From Corynebacterium tapiri (GTDB lineage: Bacteria; Actinomycetota; Actinomycetes; Mycobacteriales; Mycobacteriaceae): DNA of 64,000 nucleotides. Below the pieces are notes generated by a model. It did no database searches, was not told where the DNA came from, and was given only the letters and a program-made list of their open reading frames with translations. Location of the stretch: assembly GCF_006334925.1 (NCBI RefSeq), contig NZ_VDHJ01000003.1:62001-126000 (forward strand), read 5' to 3'. The translations under genes and the position numbers were made by a program. Positions 18,697-28,460 of the stretch are shown here, one piece after another. Numbering within the stretch: the stretch's first letter is position 1; each line of letters begins with the position of its first letter.

Positions 18697-20904
18697 CTAG
18701 TCCTCTACGGGGACCAGGGAGATCTTGCCACGGTTGTCGATGTCCGCAATCTCTACCTGGATCTTGTCACCAACGTTGACCACGTCCTCGACCTTTTCGA
18801 TGCGCTCATCGCCACCCAGGTTGGAGATGTGCACCAGGCCGTCCTTACCCGGGGTGATCGAGACGAAGGCACCGAAGGCCACAGTCTTGACCACAGTCCC
18901 CAGGAAGCGCTCGCCCACCTTGGGCTGCTGCGGGTTGGCGATGGCGTTGATCTTCTCGATCGCCTCATCCGCCGACTTGCCCGTGACCGCCGAGACGAAC
19001 ACGGTGCCGTCGTCCTCAATGGAAATGTTGGCGCCGGTCTCCTCCGTGATCGAGTTGATCGTCTTACCCTTCGGGCCGATAAGCTCACCGATCTTGCTGA
19101 CCGGGATGGTCAGCGAGGTGATCTTCGGAGCCAGCTCGCTCATCGGGTCCGGGCCGTCGATGATGTCGCCCATCGTTTCCAGGATCTCCAGGCGTGCTTC
19201 CTTGGCCTGCTTCAGCGCATCGGCCAGCACCTCAGACGGGATACCGTCGAGCTTGGTGTCCAGCTGCAGCGCGGTGATCACGTCCGCGGTACCGGCGACC
19301 TTGAAGTCCATGTCGCCAAACGCGTCCTCGGCGCCCAGAATGTCGGTCAGTGCCACATAGGTGGTCTTGCCCTTGACCTCACCGGAGACCAGACCCATGG
19401 CGATGCCAGCGACCGGAGCCTTCAGCGGAACGCCCGCGTTGTACAGCGACAGCGTCGAGGCGCAGACCGAACCCATCGAGGTCGAGCCGTTAGATCCCAG
19501 CGCCTCAGAAACCTGGCGAATGGTGTACGGGAACTCCTCGCGGGTGGGCAGCACAGGCTCCAGGGCACGCTCTGCCAGCGCACCGTGGCCGATCTCGCGA
19601 CGCTTCGGCGACCCCACGCGACCGGTCTCGCCGGTGGAGTACGGCGGGAAGTTGTAGTGGTGAATGTAGCGCTTGGAGTTCTCCGGGGTCAGCGAGTCGA
19701 TCTGCTGCTCCATCTTGAGCGTGTCCAGGGTGGTCACGCCCAGAATCTGGGTCTCTCCGCGCTCGAAGAGCGAGGAACCGTGAGCGCGCTTGATCAGCTC
19801 AACCTCAACGACGAGCTCGCGGATGTCCTTCGGACCACGGCCATCGATGCGGAATCCCTCGGTGAGGATCTTCTCGCGCACGATCTTCTTCATCACATCG
19901 TTGTAGGCGGCGCGCACGCCCTCGCCCTCGATGGATTCCTCGATCTGAGCCATGTACTCGTTGGTGGCCTCGTCGCGCTCGGCCTTGGTGGGGATCTCCA
20001 GCAGGGAGGCCAGCTTCTTGCCGGCCTTCTTCTCCACGGCCTTGAACACGTCGTCGGTGTACGGCGGGAACAGCTCGAGCTTCTTGTTCTCCTTGCCTGC
20101 CTCGTCGGCCAGCAGCTTCTGAGCCTCGCACAGCGTCTTGATGTGCGGCTTGGCGGCCTCCAGGCCCTGCGCGACGATCTCCTCGTCCGGCGCGGTAGCA
20201 CCATCGGCAATACGCTGCAGCACGTCGTTGCCAGCGCCGGCCTCGACCATCATGATGGCCACATCGGAGCTCTTCTTGCGGCCCTGACGTTTCTCGACGA
20301 CGCGACCAGCCACGACCATCTCAAAGACAGCTTCTTCGCGCTGCTGAACATTGGGGAAGGCGACCCACGAATCGTCGATAAGCGCCATACGAACACCACC
20401 CACCGGCGAAGTCACCGGCAGACCAGAGATGGACGTGGCGGCCGAGGCGCCGTTGATGGCCACGACGTCGTAGTACTCATCCGGGTGCTGGCTCAGGACC
20501 GTCACCACGACCTGCACCTCGTTGCGCACGCCCTTGGCAAAGATGGGGCGCAGCGTGCGGTCGATCAGGCGCGCAGCCAGGATGGCGTTGGTGGACGGGC
20601 GCCCCTCACGGCGGAAGAACGAGCCGGGGATTCGGCCGGCGGCGTACATACGCTCTTCCACGTCCACGGTCAGCGGGAAGAAGTCGATGCCCTCGCGCGG
20701 GTTGTTGGAGGCGGTGGTGGTGGCCAGCATCATCGTGTCGTCGTCGAGATACGTGGTCACAGAGCCGTCGGCCTGGCGGGCCAGGATGCCCGTCTCAAAG
20801 CGAACGGTACGGGTGCCGTGCTTGCCGTTATCCAGCGTGGCGATGGCCTCAGTCAGGCCGTATTCATCGTTGATACTCAGGGTTGCGGTATTACGCGGAC
20901 TCAA
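18697..20904 (-). CDS. pnp: Polyribonucleotide nucleotidyltransferase (PNPase)
   Basis: Phosphorolytic 3'-5' exoribonuclease of about 735 residues, also called GpsI in actinobacteria. In order: RNase PH domain 1, all-helical domain, RNase PH domain 2, KH domain ([14 protein letters not shown]) and S1 domain at the C-terminus. A TTG start at 20904 is chosen because AGGAGA lies 4 nt upstream; an in-frame ATG at 20952 would add 16 residues. It follows rpsO, the usual pair. Confidence 0.93.
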   Translation of the reverse strand: MSPRNTATLSINDEYGLTEAIATLDNGKHGTRTVRFETGILARQADGSVTTYLDDDTMMLATTTASNNPREGIDFFPLTVDVEERMYAAGRIPGSFFRREGRPSTNAILAARLIDRTLRPIFAKGVRNEVQVVVTVLSQHPDEYYDVVAINGASAATSISGLPVTSPVGGVRMALIDDSWVAFPNVQQREEAVFEMVVAGRVVEKRQGRKKSSDVAIMMVEAGAGNDVLQRIADGATAPDEEIVAQGLEAAKPHIKTLCEAQKLLADEAGKENKKLELFPPYTDDVFKAVEKKAGKKLASLLEIPTKAERDEATNEYMAQIEESIEGEGVRAAYNDVMKKIVREKILTEGFRIDGRGPKDIRELVVEVELIKRAHGSSLFERGETQILGVTTLDTLKMEQQIDSLTPENSKRYIHHYNFPPYSTGETGRVGSPKRREIGHGALAERALEPVLPTREEFPYTIRQVSEALGSNGSTSMGSVCASTLSLYNAGVPLKAPVAGIAMGLVSGEVKGKTTYVALTDILGAEDAFGDMDFKVAGTADVITALQLDTKLDGIPSEVLADALKQAKEARLEILETMGDIIDGPDPMSELAPKITSLTIPVSKIGELIGPKGKTINSITEETGANISIEDDGTVFVSAVTGKSADEAIEKINAIANPQQPKVGERFLGTVVKTVAFGAFVSITPGKDGLVHISNLGGDERIEKVEDVVNVGDKIQVEIADIDNRGKISLVPVED

Positions 20905-20989
20905 GATTCTCCTAGTACTTAGGGCGAGGGGACGATCGTCGATGCCGTCCATTCTGTCTCTTCGCCACAGCGTAGCAGGTTAAGCCACG

Positions 20990-21013
20990 AAAAAAGCACC
21001 CCGAAGGGTGCTT
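20990..21013 (-). terminator. Terminator downstream of rpsO
   Basis: Minus-strand stem AAGCACCC-TTCG-GGGTGCTT is followed by a run of T residues. The tetraloop and U-tract make a classical intrinsic terminator between rpsO and pnp, so some pnp transcription may depend on read-through. Confidence 0.85.
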
Positions 21014-21036
21014 GGTTCTTTTTAGATCGCGTGGGC

Positions 21037-21315
21037 TTAGCGACGCAGGCCCAGGCGAGCGATCAGATCGCGGTAGCGATCAACGTTGGTCTCAGCCAGG
21101 TACTTCAGCAGGCCACGGCGGCGACCGACGAGCAGCAGCAGACCACGACGGGAGTGGTGATCGTGCTTGTGGAACTTCAGGTGCTCGGTGAGGTTGCGGA
21201 TGCGGTCGGTCAGCAGTGCGACCTGTGCCTCCGGGGAACCGGTATCGGTCGGGTGCAGGCCGAACTCGGCCAGGATTTCCTTCTTGCGCTCGGTGCTCTG
21301 GGCGCCAACAGACAT
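21037..21315 (-). CDS. rpsO: 30S ribosomal protein S15
   Basis: S15 of 92 residues, slightly longer at the N-terminus than the usual 89. The [22 protein letters not shown] block and the [12 protein letters not shown] segment are diagnostic. A strong AAGGAGA ribosome site precedes the ATG. S15 often represses its own synthesis through its leader, but I see no clear structure in the 137 bases upstream. Confidence 0.97.
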   Translation of the reverse strand: MSVGAQSTERKKEILAEFGLHPTDTGSPEAQVALLTDRIRNLTEHLKFHKHDHHSRRGLLLLVGRRRGLLKYLAETNVDRYRDLIARLGLRR

Positions 21316-21452
21316 GATAAGTCTCCTTGGTAGTTATTTCAGTCCACAGGACACGCTCCCACACGTAGTGGGCGCGACGACTGCCGTGGACCGCAGTCGT
21401 ACCCGACCACGCTACCTGGCGCTGGTGGCCCCGACCAAATCCTGGGGAAGGG

Positions 21453-22406
21453 CTAGTGCTCGCGTGCCAGGCGGGTCAGGCGCTCCATGAACTCCTTGAG
21501 GAAGCGCTCGACGTCGACGCCGACCGCGACCTGGGCGGTCTTGTTGGCGTCGTTCAGGCGAGTCTCATCGCCGATGACGCGACCACGCGTGGGGCCCTCG
21601 GTCTCGACCTTGAGGTTGATGCCCAGAGTCGTGACCAGGCTCGGATCTACGGCAACGCCGACAGCCAGTGGGTCGTGCAGGCCGCAGCCACCCAGGTGAG
21701 GCGAATTCGTCTCGTAGGACTTGATGTAGTAATCCGTAGCGTCAGCCAGGAAGCGGCCGCCGGCAGTGCCCAGCTCACGCCACAGCTTGGTCTCTTCGTA
21801 GGTCAGCAAGGTCTGCAGGGTCACATCCAGGCCGATCATGGTGACGTCCTGCGCGCGCTGGAACACGGTATTGGTCGCCTCTGGGTCCTGGTTCACGTTG
21901 GCCTCTGCTACCGGCGACACGTTGCCCGGCACGGTGAGCGCGCCACCCATCATGACGATGTGCGCGTTACGGGCGAAGTCCTCATCAGCCTCGATGGCAG
22001 CGGCAATGGTCGTCGACGGGCCGGTCGGCACGATGACCAGGTCGTCTCCATACTTAGCCACCGACTCCACAAGGAAGTCCACCGCGCTCTTGTCCTGCAC
22101 GGAGGCGCTGGGCTCGGGCAGCTCTGCCTCGCCGACACCGTTCTTACCGTGGATGAACTCGGAGATCGGCAGGACCTCGAAGCCGTCCTTGGTGGAGGCA
22201 TGATCCGGCCCGGCGAACACCGGAACGTCGCTGGCGCCAAAGAGCTCCAGGATGGCCAGGGTGTTGCGCACACCGGTTTCCACCAGGACGTTGCCGTAGG
22301 TGCCGGTCACACCGATGAGTTCGAGCTCCTCGGAGGCCAGCGCGTAGGCCAGTGCCAAGGCGTCGTCGACGCCGGTGTCCAGATCCAGGATGATCTTCTT
22401 GGTCAT
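21453..22406 (-). CDS. Nucleoside hydrolase (IunH/Rih family), copy 1
   Basis: A 317-residue ribonucleoside hydrolase that cleaves N-glycosidic bonds for nucleoside salvage. The Ca2+-binding motif DLDTGVDDALA is at residues 7-17, and GLHDPLAVG provides the C-terminal ligands. A GAGGAGA ribosome site lies before the ATG. It lies 21 nt after ribF and may be co-transcribed. A second family member lies at 33960. Confidence 0.9.
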   Translation of the reverse strand: MTKKIILDLDTGVDDALALAYALASEELELIGVTGTYGNVLVETGVRNTLAILELFGASDVPVFAGPDHASTKDGFEVLPISEFIHGKNGVGEAELPEPSASVQDKSAVDFLVESVAKYGDDLVIVPTGPSTTIAAAIEADEDFARNAHIVMMGGALTVPGNVSPVAEANVNQDPEATNTVFQRAQDVTMIGLDVTLQTLLTYEETKLWRELGTAGGRFLADATDYYIKSYETNSPHLGGCGLHDPLAVGVAVDPSLVTTLGINLKVETEGPTRGRVIGDETRLNDANKTAQVAVGVDVERFLKEFMERLTRLAREH

Positions 22407-22427
22407 GAGTCTCCTCGAGTTGCGTCG

Positions 22428-23396
22428 TTAATCCACGTGCAGAATCTGTCGGGTCGTGCGCACGTCCCGGGCCATGTTCTCTAGAAGTTCCTCTACGGAA
22501 TTGAACTTGACCATGTCACGCACCTTATCCACAAAGTAAACGGTGGCGTCGCGCCCGTACAGATCTGCTCTGCGATCGAGGATAAAGGATTCCACGGAAC
22601 GCTCGTGGTCCCCGAAGGTGGGATTCGTCCCCACAGAGATAGCTGCCGGGTAACGGGTGCCCGGCTCCATATCCCCATCGATCTCGTCCTCGCCATGGAT
22701 GACGACCCACCCGGCGTACACGCCATCGGCCGGCACGGCTACGCCATCCTCGAAATACTGGTTCGCCGTGGGGTATCCCAGCTCCGCCCCTCCGCGTCCA
22801 GCGCCATGCACGATGGGCCCAGTCAACGAAAACTCGCGTCCCAAACCCCACCCGGCGCGCTCGACGTTGCCTGCAGACAAGCTATCGCGCACACCCGTGG
22901 AACAGATTCGCTCCCCTTCGTCGACAAGCAACCCAACGACATCCACGTCGAAGCCGAGTTCACGGCCCAATGACTGGAGATCCTCCACTGTGGCCGTGCC
23001 CCCGGCACCAAAAGTGAAGTTCTCCCCCACCACCACGCGCTGGGCACGCAGGGTGTCCACCAGAAGCTGCTGGGCGTAGTCCCGAGCGCTCAGGCCCGCC
23101 AGCTCAACCCGGAAGTCGATGACTAACGCCGCGTCTACCCCCAAGCTTTCCAGCTGATTCAAGCGATCGGCGAAGCTGTTGAGCCGGGTCGGCGTACGCT
23201 CGGCGGCGAATACGGCCACCGGGTGCGGGTTGAAGGTCACCGCTACGCTGCGCACCCCAAGCTCTTGAGCGTGCGACACGGCAGTAGAGATGAGACGCTG
23301 ATGCCCGCGGTGCACGCCATCGAAAACACCGATTGTGACCACCGATGCCTCAATTGCATCGCGGTCAACCTCACTCATGCCGTGCCAAACAATCAC
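22428..23396 (-). CDS. ribF: Bifunctional riboflavin kinase/FAD synthetase
   Basis: Makes FMN and FAD. The N-terminal nucleotidyltransferase domain has GVFDGVHRGHQ at about 23-33, and the C-terminal kinase domain has LGYPTAN. The product has 322 residues from a GTG start. A TAGTCT -10 (23403-23408) 6 nt upstream supports this start and a leaderless mRNA. It diverges from truB with only 29 nt between start codons. Confidence 0.95.
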   Translation of the reverse strand: MIVWHGMSEVDRDAIEASVVTIGVFDGVHRGHQRLISTAVSHAQELGVRSVAVTFNPHPVAVFAAERTPTRLNSFADRLNQLESLGVDAALVIDFRVELAGLSARDYAQQLLVDTLRAQRVVVGENFTFGAGGTATVEDLQSLGRELGFDVDVVGLLVDEGERICSTGVRDSLSAGNVERAGWGLGREFSLTGPIVHGAGRGGAELGYPTANQYFEDGVAVPADGVYAGWVVIHGEDEIDGDMEPGTRYPAAISVGTNPTFGDHERSVESFILDRRADLYGRDATVYFVDKVRDMVKFNSVEELLENMARDVRTTRQILHVD

Positions 23397-23402
23397 CGCA
23401 CC

Positions 23403-23419
23403 AGACTACGACATAGAAT
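23403..23419. promoter_or_regulatory. Divergent leaderless promoters of ribF and truB
   Basis: On plus, TAGAAT (23414-23419) is 6 nt before the truB ATG. On minus, TAGTCT (23403-23408) is 6 nt before the ribF GTG. Both mRNAs would begin at their start codons, and the -35 regions would lie inside the opposing gene. Confidence 0.6.
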
Positions 23420-23425
23420 TTCCGC

Positions 23426-24307
23426 ATGACTGATCCGCTTGCCTCATCTGGTCTCGTCATCGTGGATAAGCCCGCGGGAATGACGTCGCACGACGTCGTT
23501 GGTCGCCTGCGGCGCATCATGGGTACGCGAAAGGTGGGCCACGCCGGCACCCTCGACCCCATGGCCACGGGCGTTCTCGTCGCCGGCATTGAGCGGGGCA
23601 CCAAATTCCTGGCTCACATGGTCGCGGCGACCAAGTCCTACGAGGCCGTCGTCCGGTTTGGCTCCACCACCACCACTGATGATGCCGAGGGCGAAGTACT
23701 CACCCGTGCCGACGCCTCGGGGTTGACCACCCAGCAGATTCACGAGGCGGCGGACGCCTTCCGCGGAGACATCATGCAGCGTCCCGCGGCGGTGAGTGCC
23801 CTGAAGATTAACGGCAAGCGCGCCCACGAGCTGGTGCGGGCGGGCGAGAAGGTAGAGATTCCCGCACGCGAGGTCACCGTTTTCGACCTACAGCTCGGAG
23901 AGCTCGAGGGCACTGACATCCCCCTGAGCGTGACCTGCTCGTCCGGGTTCTATGTCCGTTCCTTGGCTCGCGATCTCGGGGAGGCATTGGGTACCGGTGC
24001 GCACTTGGTCCAGCTGCGTCGCACTGCGGTGGGGCCCTACGGGCTTTCCGACGCTCGCACCCTCGAAGAACTCGAGCACCACCCGGCGCTCTCCTTGAGC
24101 CTGGATGAGGCCCTGATCCGCTCCTACCCCACCCTCGAATGCACCGAGCAGGAAGCAGCAGACCTTGCTATGGGCAAGTGGCTGCAGCCGCGGGGCCTCA
24201 AAGAGACTCATGTGGCCGTGGCTCCTGATGGGAAAGCCATTGCACTCGTGCGCGAAAACGGAAAGCGCCTCTCCACGGTCTTTGTGGCCCGCCCCTCAAC
24301 GCTCTAG
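23426..24307 (+). CDS. truB: tRNA pseudouridine-55 synthase
   Basis: Makes Psi55 in the T-loop of tRNAs. The 293-residue product has the catalytic Asp44 in HAGTLDPMATG, the KSYEAVVRFG strand and the SGFYVRSLARDLG segment. The ATG directly follows the -10 by 6 nt. Its stop interlocks with that of the convergent phosphopantetheinyl transferase gene through the shared tetramer CTAG at 24304-24307. Confidence 0.96.
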   Translation: MTDPLASSGLVIVDKPAGMTSHDVVGRLRRIMGTRKVGHAGTLDPMATGVLVAGIERGTKFLAHMVAATKSYEAVVRFGSTTTTDDAEGEVLTRADASGLTTQQIHEAADAFRGDIMQRPAAVSALKINGKRAHELVRAGEKVEIPAREVTVFDLQLGELEGTDIPLSVTCSSGFYVRSLARDLGEALGTGAHLVQLRRTAVGPYGLSDARTLEELEHHPALSLSLDEALIRSYPTLECTEQEAADLAMGKWLQPRGLKETHVAVAPDGKAIALVRENGKRLSTVFVARPSTL

Positions 24308-24945
24308 CGGCGCGGAATCGTCGTCGCGGCCCACACGAACCCGTCGCGAATGCGCCAGCGTCCCTCGATCAAAGGGACAGGTGTGGGCCGCACCAACAGG
24401 TAGGAGATGAACGTGCCGTCGCTGCGCACGTCAATATCCGCGTCCTCAAACCCCAGCCACCGCAGAGTCAGGGGGAACCACGCCTTGTAGGTCGCCTCCT
24501 TAGCGCAGAAGAGCAGTCGGTCCGCACACGGGATGTTGAGCTTGTCCAGCAACTCGCGCTCGGCAGGCCGGGAAATGGAATCCACCACTCGATCCGGCAA
24601 AGGTTCGGCAGGTTCCACGTCCAGGCCGAGCGAGCGGAAGCGCTCTGCCCGAGCCACCGCGGCTGCTCGCAGGCCCTCGGTGTGGGTCAGGGTGCCCACC
24701 GTCCCACCAGGAAAAAGCGGCATGCCGCGCTCTCCCCGGCCAATCGGTTGGTCGACATTGCCTAGCCGCTGTAGCGCTTGGTGGGCACACCATCGAGCGT
24801 CGCCAAACGCGGACTTTCGGGAATTCACTGCCTGGTCCACGATGGACTTCTCCTGCGGGTCCAGAGCGTCAAAGCGCTGGAGCGAATCCTCCTCTACGCG
24901 CAGGGCACAGCTGGTGACTCCGGGAGGGAAAAGATCGCTAATCAT
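24304..24945 (-). CDS. 4'-phosphopantetheinyl transferase (Sfp type)
   Basis: Activates acyl- or peptidyl-carrier proteins, in mycolate makers probably fatty acid synthase and the Pks13-type condensase. The 213-residue product has the Mg2+ site SLGLDVEP and the FCAKEATYKAW motif. It overlaps the metallophosphatase gene by 8 nt. The same pair sits beside truB in mycobacteria (PptT and Rv2795c), which supports a role in mycolic acid and siderophore-type pathways. Confidence 0.9.
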   Translation of the reverse strand: MISDLFPPGVTSCALRVEEDSLQRFDALDPQEKSIVDQAVNSRKSAFGDARWCAHQALQRLGNVDQPIGRGERGMPLFPGGTVGTLTHTEGLRAAAVARAERFRSLGLDVEPAEPLPDRVVDSISRPAERELLDKLNIPCADRLLFCAKEATYKAWFPLTLRWLGFEDADIDVRSDGTFISYLLVRPTPVPLIEGRWRIRDGFVWAATTIPRR

Positions 24946-25711
24946 CTTTGGCCTCCATGATCTCGACCGGCCACGCGTAGTCGCGCCATTCCCTCGGGTA
25001 TCCCAGAGAGACCTCATGATGCGGGACTCCGTCAACCACCATGGTGCCAGGCATATGCAGGTGCCCGTAGATCACGGCCTGAGCGTTGTAGCGGGTGGGC
25101 CACTGCCGGGTATGCCTGGTCCCACACCACAGCGCGATATTCGGGTACCGCAGCTTGAGCGTCGGCTCCTGCACAAGCGGCCAGTGATTGACCAATACCG
25201 TCGGGCCGCTGATCTGGGATAGTCGGCGCACTGAGTACGTCAGGCGCTCCCAACACCATGCCCGCACGTCCACGTGTGGGGCAATCGCGAATTCGTCCGT
25301 CATCACCTGTTTGCGATCCTCGGCCTGCCGCAACGCCTCCTGAATGCTCAGGCCCGCACCGCGGAAGGAGTAGTCATAAAGGGTGAATAGTGGGCAGATG
25401 GTGACTCCGCCGAAGGTGGCAAACGGGTCTTCCGGCGTCAGCACATCGATCTCACGCAAGCGCGTGACCAGCTCTTGATACTTCTCCTTGGCGGCCAATC
25501 CCTCGGTGGCAAAGAGCTCATGGTTTCCCGGCGCCCAGATCACGCGCGCAAATCGCTGACGTAGATCGCCCAGGATACGCACTGTGTCGTCGATACGCTC
25601 GGCTACGTCGCCGGCCACGATGAGCCAATCGTCGGGCGCATTCAGCTCACTCACCCTTCTCCCGTTGGCCGGAATATTGGCGTGGAGGTCTGCTGCCGCC
25701 CACAACTTCAT
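24938..25711 (-). CDS. Calcineurin-like metallophosphoesterase
   Basis: A 257-residue phosphoesterase with the complete metal-site series: ADLHAN near residue 8, GDVAE, GNHE, VNHWP and YGHLH. The substrate is not known from sequence. In mycobacteria the homologue next to PptT hydrolyses phosphopantetheine from carrier proteins (PptH), and this gene is likewise coupled to the transferase, so an antagonistic hydrolase role is inferred. Confidence 0.85.
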   Translation of the reverse strand: MKLWAAADLHANIPANGRRVSELNAPDDWLIVAGDVAERIDDTVRILGDLRQRFARVIWAPGNHELFATEGLAAKEKYQELVTRLREIDVLTPEDPFATFGGVTICPLFTLYDYSFRGAGLSIQEALRQAEDRKQVMTDEFAIAPHVDVRAWCWERLTYSVRRLSQISGPTVLVNHWPLVQEPTLKLRYPNIALWCGTRHTRQWPTRYNAQAVIYGHLHMPGTMVVDGVPHHEVSLGYPREWRDYAWPVEIMEAKDD

Positions 25712-26982
25712 TGTCCAACCACCGCCCACTTCATCGATTGGAAACGCCACACTACCGCTATCAACCGCAACGCAATGAACGCCCCGAGACCGAGCCACAC
25801 GCCTGTCAGCCCTCCGCCCAGAGCGTAGGACAGCCACACCCCCGGCAGGAAGCCCAACAGAACAGATCCGATGGAAATCGTGCGCAGGAAGGCAGCGTCG
25901 CCGGCGCCCAAGAGCACGCCGTCGAGTGCGAAGACCACCCCGCCCATCAGAATGAGCCCAATAAGCACCCACCACGGGGTGGCCAGCGCGCTCAAAACGG
26001 CTGCGTCGTTGGTGAATAGGCGCGGGATCACGCCCGCTCCGAGCGCAAACACTCCGGCCAGCGCCACCGCAAACACGGTGGAATACAGCGTGACGCGGAC
26101 ACCGGTAATTCGAGCCTTATCGACGCTTCCCTTGCCCAGCGCAGCGCCCGTCAAAGTCTGGGCGGCGATGGCCAAGGAGTCGAGTACCAGCGTGAGGAAG
26201 TTCCACAGCTGCAGCATGATCTGGTGTGCCGCCAGCGGGGGCGCACCGAAGCGCGCGGCCACCGCAGCCGCGGACAGGAACGCGACCTGGAAGCTCAAGG
26301 AACGCGCAATCAGGTCGCGGCCCATGACCAATTGCCTGCCAATGATTCTCAGCTCCGGACGCCAGGAGCCCGAGTGCTCGCGGGCTAGGCACCATACGAA
26401 AAGAATGGCGCTAATAGCCATGCCCAGAACGTTGGCCATTGCCGATCCCACTAGGCCATAGGCGTTTACCAGGACCACCACCGCGATCGCACCAGGAATT
26501 AACCCGGCAAGCACGAAGATCAAGGGCCGCCGGGTGTCCTGGATACCGCGCATCCAGCCGTTGCCTGCCATGACCACCAGCGAAAAAGGAATGGCAAGTG
26601 CGGCCACACGCATCCAGCGCGCAGCCGAACGGGCGACCTCATCTTCCGGTGTCAACGCGCCGGCGATGGGTCCGGCAAAGATCCATACGAGGATAGCCAG
26701 CACGCAGCCCACCGCTAGCCCCAACCAGGTGGCATGCACTCCCTCGGCCACCGCGGCCTCGCGCTTGCCGGCGCCGAAGAGCCGAGAGGAACGCGCCGTC
26801 GTGCCGTAGGACAAAAAAGTCAACTGGGTGGTCACCGTGGATTGCACCGCAGTACCAGCGGCCAGAGCGGCCAGCTGCGCTGCTCCCAGACGGCCGACGA
26901 CCGCGGTATCCAGCAGCAGGTACAACGGCATTGCGGCCAGCACTCCGAGAGCTGGCAGGGCTAGGCGGAGAATAGTGATCAT
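25708..26982 (-). CDS. dinF: MATE family efflux transporter (DinF-like)
   Basis: Twelve-helix multidrug and toxin extrusion transporter, 424 residues, starting with the typical ALPALGVLAAMPLYLLLDTAVVGRLG segment. It overlaps both neighbours by 4 nt (ATGA), the metallophosphatase downstream and nrnA upstream. The substrate is unknown. Its place inside a translation operon is conserved in actinobacteria. Confidence 0.9.
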   Translation of the reverse strand: MITILRLALPALGVLAAMPLYLLLDTAVVGRLGAAQLAALAAGTAVQSTVTTQLTFLSYGTTARSSRLFGAGKREAAVAEGVHATWLGLAVGCVLAILVWIFAGPIAGALTPEDEVARSAARWMRVAALAIPFSLVVMAGNGWMRGIQDTRRPLIFVLAGLIPGAIAVVVLVNAYGLVGSAMANVLGMAISAILFVWCLAREHSGSWRPELRIIGRQLVMGRDLIARSLSFQVAFLSAAAVAARFGAPPLAAHQIMLQLWNFLTLVLDSLAIAAQTLTGAALGKGSVDKARITGVRVTLYSTVFAVALAGVFALGAGVIPRLFTNDAAVLSALATPWWVLIGLILMGGVVFALDGVLLGAGDAAFLRTISIGSVLLGFLPGVWLSYALGGGLTGVWLGLGAFIALRLIAVVWRFQSMKWAVVGQ

Positions 26983-27917
26983 GAATCAGCAAGCGCACGC
27001 AGGAACCGGGCAACAACGTCTTCTCTAGAGCCGTGGTCGGTATAGCCAGCCGAGGGAACGTGCCCTCCCCCGCCGAGCTTCTCGGCCAGGCGGGACACAT
27101 CCCACGTGGACGAACGCAGGGATACCGCCCAGCGGGCGAAAGCGATCTCCTTGAACACCGCACCGCAGTCGGTTCCCTCGACCGCGCGGATGAAGTCAAC
27201 CAGGGACTCTACGGCGCTCTCCGAATGCCCCTCGATCGTCTCTTGATCAGCGATGAGGATTGCGGCCACGTGATGCCCCGACCGCCGCACCTGGGCACCG
27301 GCGAGGACGCGACCCACCATGTGAACGTCTCCTGCCGTGGTGGAATCGAGCAGATCCACCGCGATCTGTCGGGTGTCTAGGTTGTACTGGATGAGCTCGC
27401 CAGCCAGCTGGTGCATCCGGGGGCTGCCCCAGCGGAAACTACCCGTGTCCGTCATCAACCCGGCGTACAGCGCATGGGCAATATCGCGGTTGAGCTGTAC
27501 GCCCAACTCCGTGAGCACGTCGTACACGATGACGGTCGTGGATTCGGTTCGCTCCAGAAGATTGTGTTCACCGAAGCCTTGATTGGTCGCGTGGTGGTCG
27601 ATGACCACCACGTCCTGCCTCCGATTTTCGATCTGCTCTGCATAGCGGCCGGTGCGATCTAGTGAACCGCAGTCCACCGCCACAATCAGGCCACCAGCAG
27701 GCAGCTCACCATATCCGATGAACTCGGAGCCCGGGATGCTGTGCAGATTGTCCGGAATCGGGCCGTCGACAAAGCCGTCAGCGGAAACACCGATCTGGCG
27801 TAGTCCCTGGATAAGTGCTGCAGCGGAACCTATCGTGTCAGCATCCGGGCGCAGATGGGAAACGACGCTGACGTGATCTGCGGCGCGCAGTAGCTGCGCG
27901 ACGTGTGCGTGACTCAC
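26979..27917 (-). CDS. nrnA: DHH-family phosphoesterase, oligoribonuclease/pAp phosphatase NrnA
   Basis: A 312-residue DHH/DHHA1 enzyme that degrades nanoRNAs and pAp, and in mycobacteria also cyclic-dinucleotide products. Motifs include RPDADTIGS near residue 24, [16 protein letters not shown] and a C-terminal DHHA1 GGGGH-type loop. The GTG start overlaps the rbfA stop by 4 nt. Confidence 0.92.
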   Translation of the reverse strand: MSHAHVAQLLRAADHVSVVSHLRPDADTIGSAAALIQGLRQIGVSADGFVDGPIPDNLHSIPGSEFIGYGELPAGGLIVAVDCGSLDRTGRYAEQIENRRQDVVVIDHHATNQGFGEHNLLERTESTTVIVYDVLTELGVQLNRDIAHALYAGLMTDTGSFRWGSPRMHQLAGELIQYNLDTRQIAVDLLDSTTAGDVHMVGRVLAGAQVRRSGHHVAAILIADQETIEGHSESAVESLVDFIRAVEGTDCGAVFKEIAFARWAVSLRSSTWDVSRLAEKLGGGGHVPSAGYTDHGSREDVVARFLRALADS

Positions 27918-28339
27918 TTGTACGGATCAGCCTCACCGGCCGGCTGAGCGTTTTCTTTCAACTTGGCCAACTCCTCGTCGCGAGCGCGTGCCTTGGCCAG
28001 CAACTCCTCCATGTGCGCGCTGGCCTCGGGGACGGCATCAAACTCGAAGCTCAAAGTCGGGGTGAAACGCACCTGCAGTTGATCGCCTACGGTCTTGCGC
28101 AGCTGACCGCGGAAACGATTGAGCACCTCAGCGGCTGCTTCGAGGTCCGGCTCCTGGTCCACGGTCGCGCCCCGCACGGTGTAGAAGACCGTGGCATCGT
28201 GCAAATCACCGGTCACGCGGCAATCCGTCACGGTGATCGTCTCCAGGCGACGATCCTTGTGGTGCAGTCGCTCGATGGCGGTGGCCACGATGGTTTGGAT
28301 GCGCTTAGCCAGTCGCGCCGCGCGTGCATGATCAGCCAT
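27914..28339 (-). CDS. rbfA: 30S ribosome-binding factor RbfA
   Basis: Small KH-fold factor for 30S maturation, 141 residues. The [23 protein letters not shown] start and the [20 protein letters not shown] strand-loop-strand are typical. An AGGAGT-like ribosome site precedes the ATG. It follows infB after 121 nt containing a stable hairpin (28404-28436). Confidence 0.94.
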   Translation of the reverse strand: MADHARAARLAKRIQTIVATAIERLHHKDRRLETITVTDCRVTGDLHDATVFYTVRGATVDQEPDLEAAAEVLNRFRGQLRKTVGDQLQVRFTPTLSFEFDAVPEASAHMEELLAKARARDEELAKLKENAQPAGEADPYK

Positions 28340-28403
28340 GGAAATACTCCTCGTGGTCGCTTGTAGTGATACCGGCATTCTACCCAGGCACCCGGACAGC
28401 AAT

Positions 28404-28436
28404 GCAGGCCCCCACGCAGCGAGCGTAGGGGCCTGC
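28404..28436 (-). other. Hairpin between infB and rbfA
   Basis: GCAGGCCCC (28404-28412) pairs perfectly with GGGGCCTGC (28428-28436), with an inner ACGC/GCG-type extension. There is no U-run on the minus strand, so processing or partial termination is more likely than full termination. Confidence 0.5.
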
Positions 28437-28460
28437 ACAGCTTAGGCACTAAGTCCGGTA

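Noticed and set aside
18829..20922. Long plus-strand open frame opposite pnp
   Set aside because: Antisense frame over conserved PNPase domains; no ribosome site and implausible composition.
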